Part shown: piece by piece, positions 11,501 to 22,173 of the stretch
Layout: each line of letters begins with the position of its first letter
How positions within the stretch are numbered: position 1 is the stretch's first letter
Assembly (NCBI RefSeq): GCF_040958095.1
Contig: NC_091195.1
Coordinates: 20,005,679 to 20,069,678, forward strand
Reading direction: 5' to 3'
Source: Procambarus clarkii
Taxonomy: Eukaryota; Arthropoda; Malacostraca; Decapoda; Cambaridae
DNA length: 64,000 nucleotides
Program-made: the position numbers and the translations under genes
The notes under the pieces: model-generated
What the model saw: the letters and a program-made list of their open reading frames with translations, nothing else
Told to the model about the DNA's origin: nothing
Database searches by the model: none

Positions 11501-12473
11501 CTGAACTAGCAACAGTCTTCTGAACTAGCACCAGTCTTTCTTCTGAACTAGCAACAGTCTTCTGAACTAGCACCAGTCTTTCTTCTGAACTAGCACCAGT
11601 CTTTCTTCTGAACTAGCAACAGTCTTCTGAACTAGCAACAGTCTTCCCTCTGAACTAGCACCAGTCTTCTGAACTAGCAACAGTCTTCCTTCTGAACTAG
11701 CAACAGTCTTCCTTCTGAACTAGCAACAGTCTTCCTTCTGAACTAGCAACAGTCTTCCTTCTGAACTAGCAACAGTCTTCCTTCTGAACTAGCAACAGTC
11801 TTCCCTCTGAACTAGCAACAGTCTTCCTTCTGAACTAGCAACAGTCTTCCCTCTGAACTAGCAACAGTCTTCCCTCTGAACTAGCAACAGTCTTCCTTCT
11901 GAACTAGCAACAGTCTTCCTTCTGAACTAGCAACAGTCTTCCCTCTGAACTAGCAACAGTCTTCCTTCTGAACTAGCAACAGTCTTCCTTCTGAACTAGC
12001 AACAGTCTTCCTTCTGAACTAGCAACAGTCCTCTGAACTAGCAACAGTCTTCCTTCTGAACTAGCAACAGTCTTCTGAACTAGCAACAGTCTTCCTTCTG
12101 AACTAGCAACAGTCTTCTGAACTAGCAACAGTCTTCCTTCTGAACTAGCAACAGTCTTCCCTCTGAACTAGCAACAGTCTTCTGAACTAGCAACAGTCTT
12201 CCTTCTGAACTAGCAACAGTCTTCCTTCTGAACTAGCAACAGTCTTCTGAACTAGCAACAGTCTTCCTTCTGAACTAGCAACAGTCTTCCTTCTGAACTA
12301 GCAACAGTTCTGAACTAGCAACAGTTTTCCTTCTGAACTAGCAACAGTCTTCCCTCTGAACTAGCACCAGTCTTCTGAACTAGCAACAGTCTTATGAACT
12401 AGCAACAGTCTTCCTTCTGAACTAGCAACAGTCTTCTGAACTAGCAACAGTCTTCCCTCTGAACTAGCAAGTC
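5516..12473. repeat. 19/23-bp satellite array (copy A), about 7.0 kb
   Basis: Tandem units of 19 bp (AACTAGCAACAGTCTTCTG) mix with 23-bp units that carry an extra TTTC or TTCC before TTCTG. An A/C variant (GCAACAG or GCACCAG) recurs. A 19+23 pair gives 42 bp, so minus-strand frames reading VQKTVASSE stay open for long stretches by chance. Higher-order structure is visible: the rare CTTCCCTCTG variant in one fixed context recurs at 9071, 10313 and 11643. Copy B has the same array at about half the length (43211-46841). Confidence 0.97.
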
Positions 12474-12772
12474 TTCATTTTCAACTTAAGTTGCACTTAA
12501 TGACAGAACCAGTAAGATCCAGAACCAGTTATATATGGTTACAGCCACGGTGTAGCCATATATAACAACTGGGAAGTGTGGAAGGTCACCCCACACGCAG
12601 ATATGAAGATAAGACCCACAAGAGACTGATAACAGTGATAGGAATCATGGCTGCTGATACTGGCTACATATCCCCCAGAAGTTGCACATCACATGTAGCG
12701 AATTGATAAAATCATCATTATTTAACATCTGCGTGTAAATATTTAAAGTTAAAAATATACAAAAGCTTTATG

Positions 12773-12774
<2 letters not shown>
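12474..12774. other. Spacer between satellite and PLE
   Basis: No gene. A short inverted repeat is present at about 12515-12572 (CAGTTATATATGGTTAC against GTAGCCATATATAAC). The block is nearly identical at 46842-47144. Confidence 0.6.

Positions 12775-12860
<86 letters not shown>
12775..12860. repeat. (AT)n microsatellite, 5' border of PLE A
   Basis: Uninterrupted AT dinucleotides. The PLE coding sequence begins immediately to the right. It matches 47145-47241 in copy B. Confidence 0.98.
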
Positions 12861-12865
<5 letters not shown>

Positions 12866-14559
12866 GCACGACCCAGCAGCAAGGAATCAAGCCTTCACGA
12901 TAAAATATCGCCAAGATCTGATTCGTGATCAGATATACAAGGCAGAAAATGAAATCAAAGACAACAAAGCGCAACTACTTCATGCTACAAACGAATGGAG
13001 AAACAGCAACATCGACGAAAGTCTCTCGTACTCGCATTGAACAACACCTCGACATCCTCACAGACCGACATCACCTCAGCACTGAAACAAGGATAATCAA
13101 GAAACTAACAACGTTATATGGAGGACCTATGGCAATTCCACGACCAAGAGATGGCTTCCTGAACCTTGCAGGAATCAACCTCACTGAGGACCAAGTCTCT
13201 CTCCTAAATCTGGGTATAAACTGTCACGTTATATCCAGACCGAGTGAGATGGCCCGGAAAGTGGAGCTGGAGATTCTGTTGGACGACATGTTCGACCTCG
13301 AAGCACAAAAGAAGGTCACCACCAAAGATACCTTACAAGCAGAACTGATTGCGGAAGGAGGAAAGAATCGAGGCAACTACAGAAGCACCATACTGTCCCC
13401 CGAGCTCAAAGTGGCAGCTAAGAGCCTTCGTGAGAACAAGGAGATAGTTGTCAGGAGAGGCGACAAGTCGCCAATATACGTCATTCTTAAAAAAGACGAA
13501 TATCTGGCGAAAATGAACCTCATACTCTCTGACCAAACTAAATTCCAAAGGGTAACGAAGGACACTACAGCCGAACTGAAAGCGAAGGTCAACAAATTGA
13601 TTGAAACTGTGAGCGCCAAGAAATCTGGACTCCACCTGCCAAAGATTATTGGGGAATATAAACCTGGATATGCGTATGGAAATGTCAAGACACACAAGGC
13701 TGGAAACCCACTTCGGCCAATCATCAGCCAGATACCCACACCCACGTACAGACTGGCTAAACGACTCAACGGCTTGCTGACTCCTTATGTCCCTTGCGCC
13801 TTCAGCCTGAAGTCTCCAAAGGAATTTGTTGACTTGCTGCGGGGAACACGGGCCACAGGGATAAGAGCCTCGTTGGACGTAGAATCTCTGTTCACCAACG
13901 TACCTGTGGATGAAACAATCGGGATGATAGCCGACAGAGTGTACCGTGATCCGGCCTGTACTTCTCTTGACATACCAGAAAACATTCTAAGGAAACTACT
14001 CCAAGCTTGTACTAAAGAGGCACCCTTCTTGAGCCCAGATGGGCACATGTATAAGCAAGTAGATGGGGTCACCATGGGTTCTCCCCTAGGTGTCCTGTTT
14101 GCGAACTTCTACATGGGTACCATCGAACAAAAGGTCTTAGTCGACATGAACTTGAAACCGGCCATATACTGCAGCTATGTTGACGACATTTTTACACAGG
14201 TACCTGATGTCAGACATCTGCAGGAGCTGAAGGAGGCATTTGAGCAGAATTCTGTGTTGCGTTTCACTTACGAGATGGAGAAGGATGGGAAGCTGCCCTT
14301 TCTAGATGTAACAGTCATGGAAAGGAGCGGAGTTTTCCACACTGCAGTCTACACTAAGGAAACAAACATAGGAATGTGCCTGAATGCCAACAGTGACTGC
14401 CCGGACAGGTACAAGAGGAGTGTCGTTAACGCTTATGTCGACCGTGCTCTCAGCCACAGCTCAGGATGGAAGCAAGTCGATGAAGAACTCTGTAGGGTAA
14501 GGCAGGTCCTAGTCAACAACGGCTTCTCCGATAGTTTCGTTGAAGACATCATGAAGTGA
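12861..14559 (+). pseudogene. Penelope-like element reverse transcriptase (copy A, frameshifted)
   Basis: Reverse transcriptase of a Penelope-like element. Visible motifs are LDVESLFTNVPVDETI (RT motif A, the classic PLE form), MGSPLGVLFANFYMG (motif B) and YVDDIF (catalytic motif C). The coding sense starts straight after the (AT)n tract with KTHDPAAR, so the N-terminus of the ORF is missing. A 1-bp insertion near 13027 (absent in copy B) shifts the first 55 codons or so. The frame ends at 14559 because of a 7-bp deletion relative to the copy at 19795-19805, which cuts it off from the endonuclease part. It is mobile, disabled DNA. Confidence 0.92.
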
Positions 14560-15076
14560 AACGCCATGCAACCTCTGAAGAGACAACTAACACAACACCT
14601 GTACCCCCTATTAGACTATTTTACAGGAACTTCTTTTCCACAGCCCATAAAACGGAGGAAAGGGTCCTGAAAGATATTGTCAGTAGAAACGTTATCCCTA
14701 CAGACAAAAATCAGAAGATACAATTGACGATCTACTATAAAACCAAGAAAACGGCCAACCTACTCATGAGAAACTCTCCAGACACAAAGCAGAACGCTTT
14801 AAAAGAGACCAATGTGGTCTATGCCTTCAAATGCCCACTTGGGGACTGTAAGCCTCAAAGAATTCAGTATATAGGCAAGACAACAACATCTCTTTCCAGG
14901 CGATTAACGATGCATAAGCAACAGGGCTCCATTAAGGAACATATAATCTCTTCCCACAACCAGACCATCACCAGAGAAGTCTTAACAAAAAACACGGAAA
15001 TCATCGATAGATATAGCGATAGCAGGCGGCTAGATATCTGCGAGGCACTACACATTAAGAAGTCGACACCAGCAAT

Positions 15077-15081
<5 letters not shown>
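14556..15081 (+). pseudogene. PLE GIY-YIG endonuclease domain (copy A)
   Basis: This continues the element in another frame after the 7-bp deletion. It carries the GIY-YIG signature: VVYAFKC, then CPLGDC (a Cys pair of the PLE type), then QYIGKTTTSLSRRLTMH. The PLE endonuclease would nick target DNA for reverse transcription. The copy stops at PAINN, where an (AT)n tract begins; the related copy at 21191-21651 goes on to a natural stop about 22 residues later. Confidence 0.9.

Positions 15082-15138
<57 letters not shown>
15082..15138. repeat. (AT)n tract, 3' border of PLE A
   Basis: Pure AT dinucleotides directly after the truncated endonuclease frame. A second short tract (about 15332-15350) follows the palindrome at 15139-15297. 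In copy B the two tracts are one continuous run (49461-49557). Confidence 0.95.
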
Positions 15139-15143
<5 letters not shown>

Positions 15144-15297
15144 AAAATCCACAGAGAAATATGAAATGAGGTGAACGTTTCGGCTTTGTTAAAGCCTTTG
15201 TCAACACCAGACTGATTGAGTCAGTCTGGTGTTGACAAAGGCTTTAACAAAGCCGAAACGTTCACCTCATTTCATATTTCTCTGTGGATTTTCCGCA
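15139..15297. mobile_element. Perfect 77-bp-arm palindrome inserted in (AT)n, copy A only
   Basis: The left arm begins TGCGGAAAATCCACAG and the right arm ends with its complement. The arms are 77 bp and appear identical, with a loop of about 5 bases (TTGAG) near 15218. Each arm holds the PLE-type hairpin motif (GGTG-TTGACAAA-stem-GAAACGTT-CACC at 15228-15266). Copy B lacks it, so it arrived after the duplication. Confidence 0.9.
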
Positions 15298-15330
15298 TAA
15301 AATGATCAGTGTTTTGTGATCGTCAATTGC

Positions 15331-15361
<31 letters not shown>

Positions 15362-15410
15362 AAAAGTAACTTTATTAAAATGTTCATTACCTTAATTATT
15401 ATTATCATTA

Positions 15411-16004
15411 TGTGGAAGCTTCAGGGCCTCAACACACTGGGGAACCCTAAACAAGTCCTGGGAGGTGTGGAAGCTTCAGGGCCTCAACACACTAGGGAAC
15501 CCTAAACAAGTCCTGGGAGGTGTGGAAGCTTCAGAGCCTCAACACACTAGGGAACCCTAACCAAGTCCTGGGAGGTGTGGAAGCTTCAGGGCCTCAACAC
15601 ACTAGGGAACCCTAAACAAGTCCTGGGAGGTGTGGAAGCTTCAGGGCCTCAACACACTAGGGAACCCTAACCAAGTCCTGGGAGGTATGGAAGCTTCAGG
15701 GCCTCAACACACTAGGGAACCCTAACCAAGTCCTGGGAGGTATGGAAGCTTCAGAGCCTCAACACACTAGGGAACCCTAAACAAGTCCTGGGAGGTGTGG
15801 AAGCTTCAGGGCCTCAACACACTAGGGAACCTTAAACAAGTCCTGGGAGGTGTGGAAGCTTCAGGGCCTCAACACACTAGGGAACCCTAAACAAGTCCTG
15901 GGAGGTGTGGAAGCTTCAGGGCCTCAACACACTAGGGAACCTTAAACAAGTCCTGGGAGGTGTGGAAGCTTCAGGCCCTCAACACACTAGGGAACCCTAA
16001 CCAA
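15411..16004. repeat. 55-bp minisatellite (copy A), about 11 units
   Basis: Units of 55 bp start with TGTGGAAGCTTCAGGGCC and include CTCAACACACTAGGGAACC and AAGTCCTGGGAGG. Single-base variants (GGG/GAG, TAG/TGG, AAAC/AACC) mark the units. Copy B has about 21 units (49611-50752). Confidence 0.97.
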
Positions 16005-16374
16005 GAGCTGACAAGGGTGAGGCTATGACTGACTTAGCGGTATTGCACCACCATCAACCATGCGCTCTGGTACTATCATAAAGTTAGCAATATTTCCACA
16101 CTGATTATTTACAACTTATTAGCACTACGCGTAATATAATGAACAATACAAAGTATACACCCAAGGCCAGAATATATTAGCGTACCAGTATACTTACTAG
16201 CTGGCTGTAGGAGGTGCCGAGGACCCTTATCTTGCCCGGATGAAGAGGAGAATGGCGCACGTACACCCCAAGAGCCTTGCGGAAGCCGGCCGGCAGAGTG
16301 GCAGTGCGCGTGCGCCAACTCTCGTCACATTGTTTACATACGTTCAATTATTAATAATTCATTTTGTCGGGGAC
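16005..16374. other. No gene recognised
   Basis: Mixed-composition sequence shared with copy B (50753-51114). Short frames exist on both strands but none has recognisable content. A GC-rich patch lies at 16270-16320. Confidence 0.5.
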
Positions 16375-16620
16375 AGGGAGCCTGTGTACGTTAGGCTTAT
16401 ATCGAGGTCTACCCACAATTAAGGTCCATCTACTAATTCTATTGGTCCCAGGATGCAACCCCCACAACAGTTGCTTAACTTCAGGGTACCTATTTACTGC
16501 TAGGTGAAAAGTGGCATTAGGTGACAGGAAACGTGACAAAGTATTTCTGTCTCACACAGGATTCGAACCCGGGATTCGTGATTGTGAGTCGACAATGAAC
16601 CCGACGGTACTACAGCTGGG
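16375..16620 (-). mobile_element. tRNA-derived SINE (copy A)
   Basis: It reads right to left. The tRNA-like head near 16555-16610 contains the reverse complement of an RNA polymerase III B-box (GGATTCGAACC). The body includes GGGTACCTATTTACTGCTAGG and GATGCAACCCCCACAAC. The same body is at 51115-51380 (minus) and 55740-55985 (plus). Confidence 0.75.
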
Positions 16621-16832
16621 AGACCCTGAATATAAATCCTGAGCCGGGATAAAATTATGACGTCATAGTGACGTCACACTGTGTGCCTTTAACTAAATCA
16701 GCATAAAATCTGTTTCATTAAGTTGTGACGATGTGCACTGAACTTTGTAACTAGCTCATCAAGATTGTAACTTGCTTAGCTAAATGAATTGTGGGGTTCT
16801 TCAACTACCACCCACATTCCTAGGCTTATTAT

Positions 16833-17785
16833 AGCACATATATGTGTGGGTATAACACATATATGTGTGGGGTATAGCATATATAAGTGTGGGTATAGCA
16901 CATATATGTGTGGGTATAGCACATATATGTGTGGGTATAGCACATATATGTGTGGGGTATACCATATATAAGTGTGGGTATAGCACATATATGTGTGGGG
17001 TATAGCACATATATGTGTGGGTATAGCACATATATGTGTGGGGTATAGCGTATATAAGTGTGGGTATAGCACATATATGTGTGGGGTATAGCACATATAT
17101 GTGTGGGTATAGCACATATATGTGTGGGGTATAGCACATATATGTGTGGGGTATAGCACATATATGTGTGGGTATAGTACATATATATGTGGGTATAGCA
17201 CATATATGTGTGGGGTATAGCATATATAAGTGGGTATAGCACATATATGTGTGGGTATAGCACATATATGTGTGGGTATAGCACATATATGTGTGGGTAT
17301 AGCACATATATGTGTGGGGTATAGCACATATATGTGTGGGTATAGCACATATATGTGTGTGGGAATAGCACATATATGTGAGGGGTATAGCACATATATG
17401 TGTGGGTGTAGCACATATATGTGTGGGGTATAGCACATATATGTGTGGGTTATAGCACATATATGTGTGGGTATAGCACATACATGTGTGGGTATAGCAC
17501 ATACATGTGTGGGTATAGCACATACATGTGTGGGTATAGCACATACATGTGTGGGTATAGCACATACATGTGTGGGTATAGCACATACATGTGTGGGTAT
17601 AGCACATATATGTGTGGGGTATAGCATATATAAGTGTGGGTATAGCACATATATGTGTGGGGTATAGCACATATGTGTGAGTATAGCACATATATGTGTG
17701 GGTATAGCACATATATGTGTGTGGGGTATAGCATATATAAGTGTGGATATAGCACATATATGTGTGGGTATAGCACATATATGTG
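16833..17785. repeat. 21/22-bp minisatellite, unique to the A/B junction
   Basis: Units of TATAGCACATATATGTGTGGG, some with an extra G, and a run of CATACATG variants at 17476-17590. Much of each unit is self-complementary (CACATATATGTG). All six frames stay open by repetition; none is a gene. It lies just right of the copy A breakpoint and is absent at the copy B right end. Confidence 0.95.
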
Positions 17786-18676
17786 CTATGTTTTTGTCTA
17801 GGTTAGCATGTATGAAGCCTCGGACAGGTATGTATGTTGGTATACAACATGATGTATGTTGTTTGGTTACTCCTAATTAGCTAGTAAGGCAGTTTGGCTA
17901 GTTCAGTAGTGCAAGATGTGAACATTTACGGTGCAGCAGTTAACTGATAGTTACGATAAGATAGTTCTTATAGGAACTGTCCTTTCAGGAAGTCTAGCGA
18001 CTTTGTTCGTAATTTACACAAATCGCCTTTTTGATAGAGCGGTTTCGTTTCATGTCACTAGAGGCTTCGGTAAGAAACACAACTCTTAAGTATCATTTTA
18101 GAAGCGCACATAAACTAACATCAGCAGCGTATGCAACAAAAATATTTTTGAGAAGGTCCAGATACAAGAATGACGCGAGAAATGGCAGACCTGAACCACG
18201 ACGACAAGGTCATTGACACCAGCCTGTAACCATTGGAGGGAAGAGGCTCCAGAGGAGACATTGTCACGACATACACGATACTGAGAGATGTAGCTATAGG
18301 GAGGACACAGGAGAAGTGGAATTAGAAGACACAGTTGCTAACTGGAAACATTTAAGGGTAGATACGACAGAGTACAAGGAAATTATGCCTTGTAGTACAC
18401 TAAATAAAGGTAGAGGGGGAAGAGGCGGGGCCCAAGAGCTAATTCTTTCTACCCCACACACGCTCTTAGCAAGAACACACACACATACACACTCAGTTTT
18501 AACTGTTGCAAAGTTGATTCTGTGAGATAATCACAGCTACACGACTCTTAATAACTTGGCTGGGGCATGACCTGTCCGCCCTCCCCTCACCCCACCACTG
18601 GACCCACACACTGGACCCCACACACTGGACCCCACCACTTGACCCCAGCCTTGGACCATATATCGTAAGCAACAGA

Positions 18677-18680
<4 letters not shown>
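17786..18680. other. No gene recognised
   Basis: Unclassified sequence. A frame of about 60 residues at 18031-18216 has no family resemblance I can name. A short degenerate tandem of GGACCCCACACACT lies near 18598-18650, before the next (AT)n tract. Confidence 0.5.

Positions 18681-18756
<76 letters not shown>
18681..18756. repeat. (AT)n tract, 5' border of PLE unit 1
   Basis: Pure AT dinucleotides directly before PLE coding sequence that begins mid-gene at MNLILSDQTK. Confidence 0.96.
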
Positions 18757-18759
<3 letters not shown>

Positions 18760-19946
18760 CCTCATACTCTCTGACCAAACTAAATTCCAAAGGGTAACGA
18801 AGAACACTACAGCCGAATTGAAAGCAAAGGTCAACAAATTGATCGAAACTGTGAACGCCAAGAAATCCGGACTCCACCTGCCAAAGATCATTGGGGAATA
18901 CAAACCTGGATACACGTATGGAAATGTCAAGACACACAACCTGGAAACCCACTTCGGCTAATCATCAGCCAGATACCCACACCCACGTACAGACTGGTGA
19001 AGCGACTCAACGGCTTGCTAACTCCTTATGTCCCTTGCGCCTTCAGCCTGAAGTCCCCAAAGGAATTTGTTGACTTGCTGTGGGGAACACGGGCCACAGG
19101 GATAAGAGCCTCGTTGGACGTAGAATCACTGTTTACCAACGTACCTGTGGATGAAACAATCGGGATGATAGCGGACAGAGTTTATCGTGATCCGGCCTGT
19201 ACTCCTCTTGACATACCAGAAAACATTCTAAAGAAACTACTCCAAGCTTGTACTAAAGAGGCACCCTTCTTGAACCCGGATGGGCACATGTATAAGCAAG
19301 TAGATGGGGTCGCCATGGGTTCTCCCCTAGGTGTCCTGTTTGCGAACTTTTACATGGGTACCATCGAACAAAAGGTCTTAGTCGACATGAACTTGAAACC
19401 AGCCATATACTGCAGCTATGTTGACGACATTTTTACACAGGTGCCTGATGTTAGACATCTGCAGGAGCTGAAGGAGGCATTTGAGCGGAATTCTGTGTTG
19501 CGTTTCACTTACGAGATGGAGAAGGATGGGAAGCTGCCCTTTCTAGATGTAACAGTCATGGAAAGGAGCGGAGGTTTCCACACTGCAGTCTACACTAAGG
19601 AAACAAACATAGGAATGTGCCTCAAAGCCAACAGTGACTGCTCAGACAGGTACAAGAGGAGTGTTATTAACGCTTATGTCGACCGTGCTCTCAGCCACAG
19701 CTCAGGATGGAAGCAAGTCGATGAAGAACTCTGTAGGGTAAGGCAGGTCTTAGTCAACAACGGCTTCTCCAATGGTTTCGTTGAAGACATCATAAGAAGG
19801 AAGGTGAAACGCCATGCAACCTCTGAAGAGATAACTAACACAACACCTGTACCCCCTATTAGACTATTTTACAGGAACTTCTTTTCCACAGCTCATAAAA
19901 CGGAGGAAAGGGTCCTGAAAGATACTGTTAATAGGAACGTTATCCC
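18757..19946 (+). pseudogene. Penelope-like element RT, unit 1 (5' truncated, split by LTR)
   Basis: Same PLE family as the copies at 12861 and 47242, with the same RT motifs (LDVESLFTNVP, MGSPLGV, YVDDIF). A 1-bp deletion near 18938 breaks the frame; the long open part is 18997-19946. It keeps the stretch EDIIRRKVKRHATSEE, showing the RT and endonuclease were one reading frame before the 7-bp deletion seen at 14550 and 48930. The frame is interrupted at 19946 by a solo LTR and resumes at 21191. Confidence 0.9.
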
Positions 19947-21190
19947 TGTAACGGGGGGTGGGGGAAATTGCTCTATCTTGTCCATTATTCCACCCCCCAG
20001 TTAACTAACGAGGCCGGGGGAACAGCTCTCTCTAGTCCGTTATCCCGTCCCCAGTTAGCTAACTATTCTAGAGCACTTCCAGAGTTCCTAAGGCAACCTC
20101 TCTCGTTCAACACCTTGTAACCTAGGTATTTGACTACCTAGGTGCTAAGACTACAAGGCGTCGTAACTGGATCAGCTACCCGAAACTCTAGAGAGAACTC
20201 TAGAATACATTTCACTGCCACAAACGTATAAGAGAAAACGAAAGGAAAGAAATGAATAGTGAAGTAATTAGTGAGGGTTTGGGGTGAGAGGCAGAGAGGT
20301 CGGAGGAGCGAGGAGGGTCATTAGTTGAAAGTGAGAGTTTAGAGAGGGGTGGAGGGAGAGGTGTAGATAGGTAGAAGTAGAAGAGTAGGTAGTAGAAGTA
20401 GAAGAGTAGATAGTAGAAGACGAAATGCTGCCACCATCCATTCTAGACCATTACATACAAGACAAGGAATGGAACTTGTCTGTATCAAAATTCACAAAAG
20501 ATGTTATTACCATGTATCAACTCCAAACATAGGGAACACAGTTAAAGGCCATTTAAATAATAAATTCAATTATATTTCACATACTAAGTATCATAATTTA
20601 AGCAATGTTCAAGATCTATATATGTAAAGTGAGTCATCCTCCAAGAATCTGAGAACACTACAACTGACTGCCCCTGATCATCACACCACACTTGTAAAAC
20701 ACGACCAAGTCACCTTACTGTTCAACTCACCAAGTGCCTCTGCCTATAGCTGGATAGAGGGGGGGGGTCTGTAGCTTGACAGACTGTCTCGCCCTGCCGG
20801 CCGACAGCCTCCCTGCTAGGACCGCCTGCTCTGCTCTGCTGGCTCGTCTGCTGTTCTTCTCTTAATGCTAATGCTCTCGAATCGATAGTTCTCCGAGTAT
20901 ATATTGGGGATCCTAGTAGCTAACTCCGCCCACAAGTAGATAGCCTCCGACTCTCTACCAAGCTACTCCTTAAACGTCGGCATGTTTGAAGGCTACCAGG
21001 CTCCAATTATAAGATTAGTAGAAGTAAGGTGAAATTCGCATGATCTGACCTCAGGTCACTTGGGGTCATTAACTCTTAAGAGGTGTGACTTTCTGGTGGA
21101 CAAACTGGCGCCTTCTCAAATTCTTGTCTCTGACTCATGTATCTTTATGTATTTTAAATAAACTAAACCAAACACTTTTACAGTGTTACA
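19947..21190. mobile_element. Solo LTR (TG...CA) inserted in PLE
   Basis: A 1244-bp insertion starts TGTAACGGGG and ends CAGTGTTACA, the TG...CA inverted ends of an LTR. It is flanked by TCCC at 19943-19946 and 21191-21194; removing it restores the PLE sequence found at 14695-14703. A TATA-like GAGTATATATTGG lies near 20895 and AATAAA at 21157-21162, 28 bp before the end, as expected for a plus-oriented LTR. No internal gag or pol is present. A gypsy-type origin is inferred from the 4-bp target duplication. Confidence 0.82.
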
Positions 21191-21651
21191 TCCCTACAGA
21201 CAAAAATCAGAAGATACAATTGACGATTTACTATAAAACCAAAAACACGGCCAACCTACTCATGAGAAACTCTCCAGACACAAAGCAGAACGCTTTAAAA
21301 GAAACCAATGTCGTCTATGCCTTCAAATGCCCACTTGGGGACTGTAAGCCTCAAAGAACTCAATATATAGACAAGACAACATCTCTTTCCAGGCGATTAA
21401 CGATGCATAAGCAACAGGGCTCCATTAATGAACATATAATCTCTTCCCACAACCAGACCATCACCAGAGAAGTCTTAACAAAAAACACAGAAATCATCGA
21501 TAGATACAGCGGGAGCAGGCAGCTTGATATCTGCGAGGCACTACACATCAAGAAGTCAACACCAGCAATCAACAGCCAATTAATGCTCAACTATATTCTA
21601 CCCACTTCAAGACTCCGCAATAATATAGAAGCATCAAGAAATATGGGCCAA
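21191..21651 (+). pseudogene. PLE GIY-YIG endonuclease part, unit 1
   Basis: Continuation of the split PLE after the solo LTR. It has VVYAFKCPLGDC and SLSRRLTMH; the YIG motif is changed to YID, and one Thr of the TTT run is lost. It keeps the natural C-terminus missing from copies A and B, ending at TSRLRNNIEASRNMGQ and a stop at 21652. Confidence 0.88.
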
Positions 21652-22084
21652 TAGGCCCTCTGCAGTTACTTCCATTCTTCCCTTAAAACTTACTCAATAT
21701 TATACCCATTGTTTCGTGTTCTGTCTTGTGTTTTCACCTCATCCAAAACTGTTGTAACATATCACCTTACCCAAATGCAGGTATATAAAATGAGAACCAT
21801 TTAAATTATAGCATAGTAAGATTCTGTTTAGTGTTTGCAGGTTATAGTTGTGTGTGTGTAAACTAAAGTCTTTGAAAATGTAATAAGTTATTACGAAACG
21901 CATTCAAGTGTCGCGTCAGACTAGAAATAAAAATGAATTTTGGAGAATTGATTTTTCAATTACCATCGACAGTGAAAAGAAACATAAGAAATATTGAGAA
22001 AATTCGTGTTAGAATTATTAATCTTACTTTTTCGGTCATATTTAATAATATATGTTTACAAGAAAGACTGCTACCAAAATATAC

Positions 22085-22087
<3 letters not shown>
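21652..22087 (+). mobile_element. PLE unit 1 3' region and N-terminus of a following copy
   Basis: After the stop comes a non-coding 3' segment (GGGCCAATAGGCCCTCTGCAG, AT-rich, GTATATAAAATG) and a hairpin motif at 21872-21902. Then a new frame starts at 21933 (MNFGELIFQLPS) and runs to LLPKYTN, where an (AT)n tract begins. This start-of-ORF placed after the 3' end matches the tandem, pseudo-LTR architecture of PLEs. It is paralogous to 23539-23693. Confidence 0.75.

Positions 22088-22171
<84 letters not shown>
22088..22171. repeat. (AT)n tract between PLE units 1 and 2
   Basis: Pure AT dinucleotides. To the left is the PLE N-terminal codon run ending YTN; to the right is a different PLE subfamily entered at ANFYMGTIE, inside RT. 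Confidence 0.96.

Positions 22172-22173
<2 letters not shown>

Larger units (their letters stand above)
1..16814. repeat. Segmental duplication, copy A (left part outside window)
   Basis: This block matches 38029-51573 base for base over most of its length and in the same order: LINE end, NLR exon, SINE-like piece, hairpin, LINE relic, satellite, PLE, 55-bp minisatellite, SINE. Similarity stops abruptly at 16814 (A) and 51573 (B), just after a shared CCACCCACA. The left end lies before the window. Sampled non-coding parts differ by about 1 percent. The main length differences are in tandem arrays (satellite about 7.0 versus 3.6 kb; minisatellite about 11 versus 21 units). Confidence 0.93.

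Noticed and set aside
5516-12473. Possible CRISPR-like array of short repeats
   Set aside because: Units are contiguous with no unique spacers, there are no cas genes, and the setting is eukaryotic.
12925-13026. ATG-led start of the copy A PLE frame (MIRYTRQKMKSK...)
   Set aside because: It is out of frame with the real PLE sequence; a 1-bp insertion near 13027 joins it to the RT frame. Copy B shows the true reading.
13333-14075. Three long minus-strand frames opposite the PLE RT (also at 47713-48455)
   Set aside because: Antisense shadows of the RT coding sequence; no independent motifs.
16776-17778. Long frames on both strands (CAIPTHICAIP-type repeats)
   Set aside because: They are translations of a 21/22-bp minisatellite in all frames; no non-repeat content.
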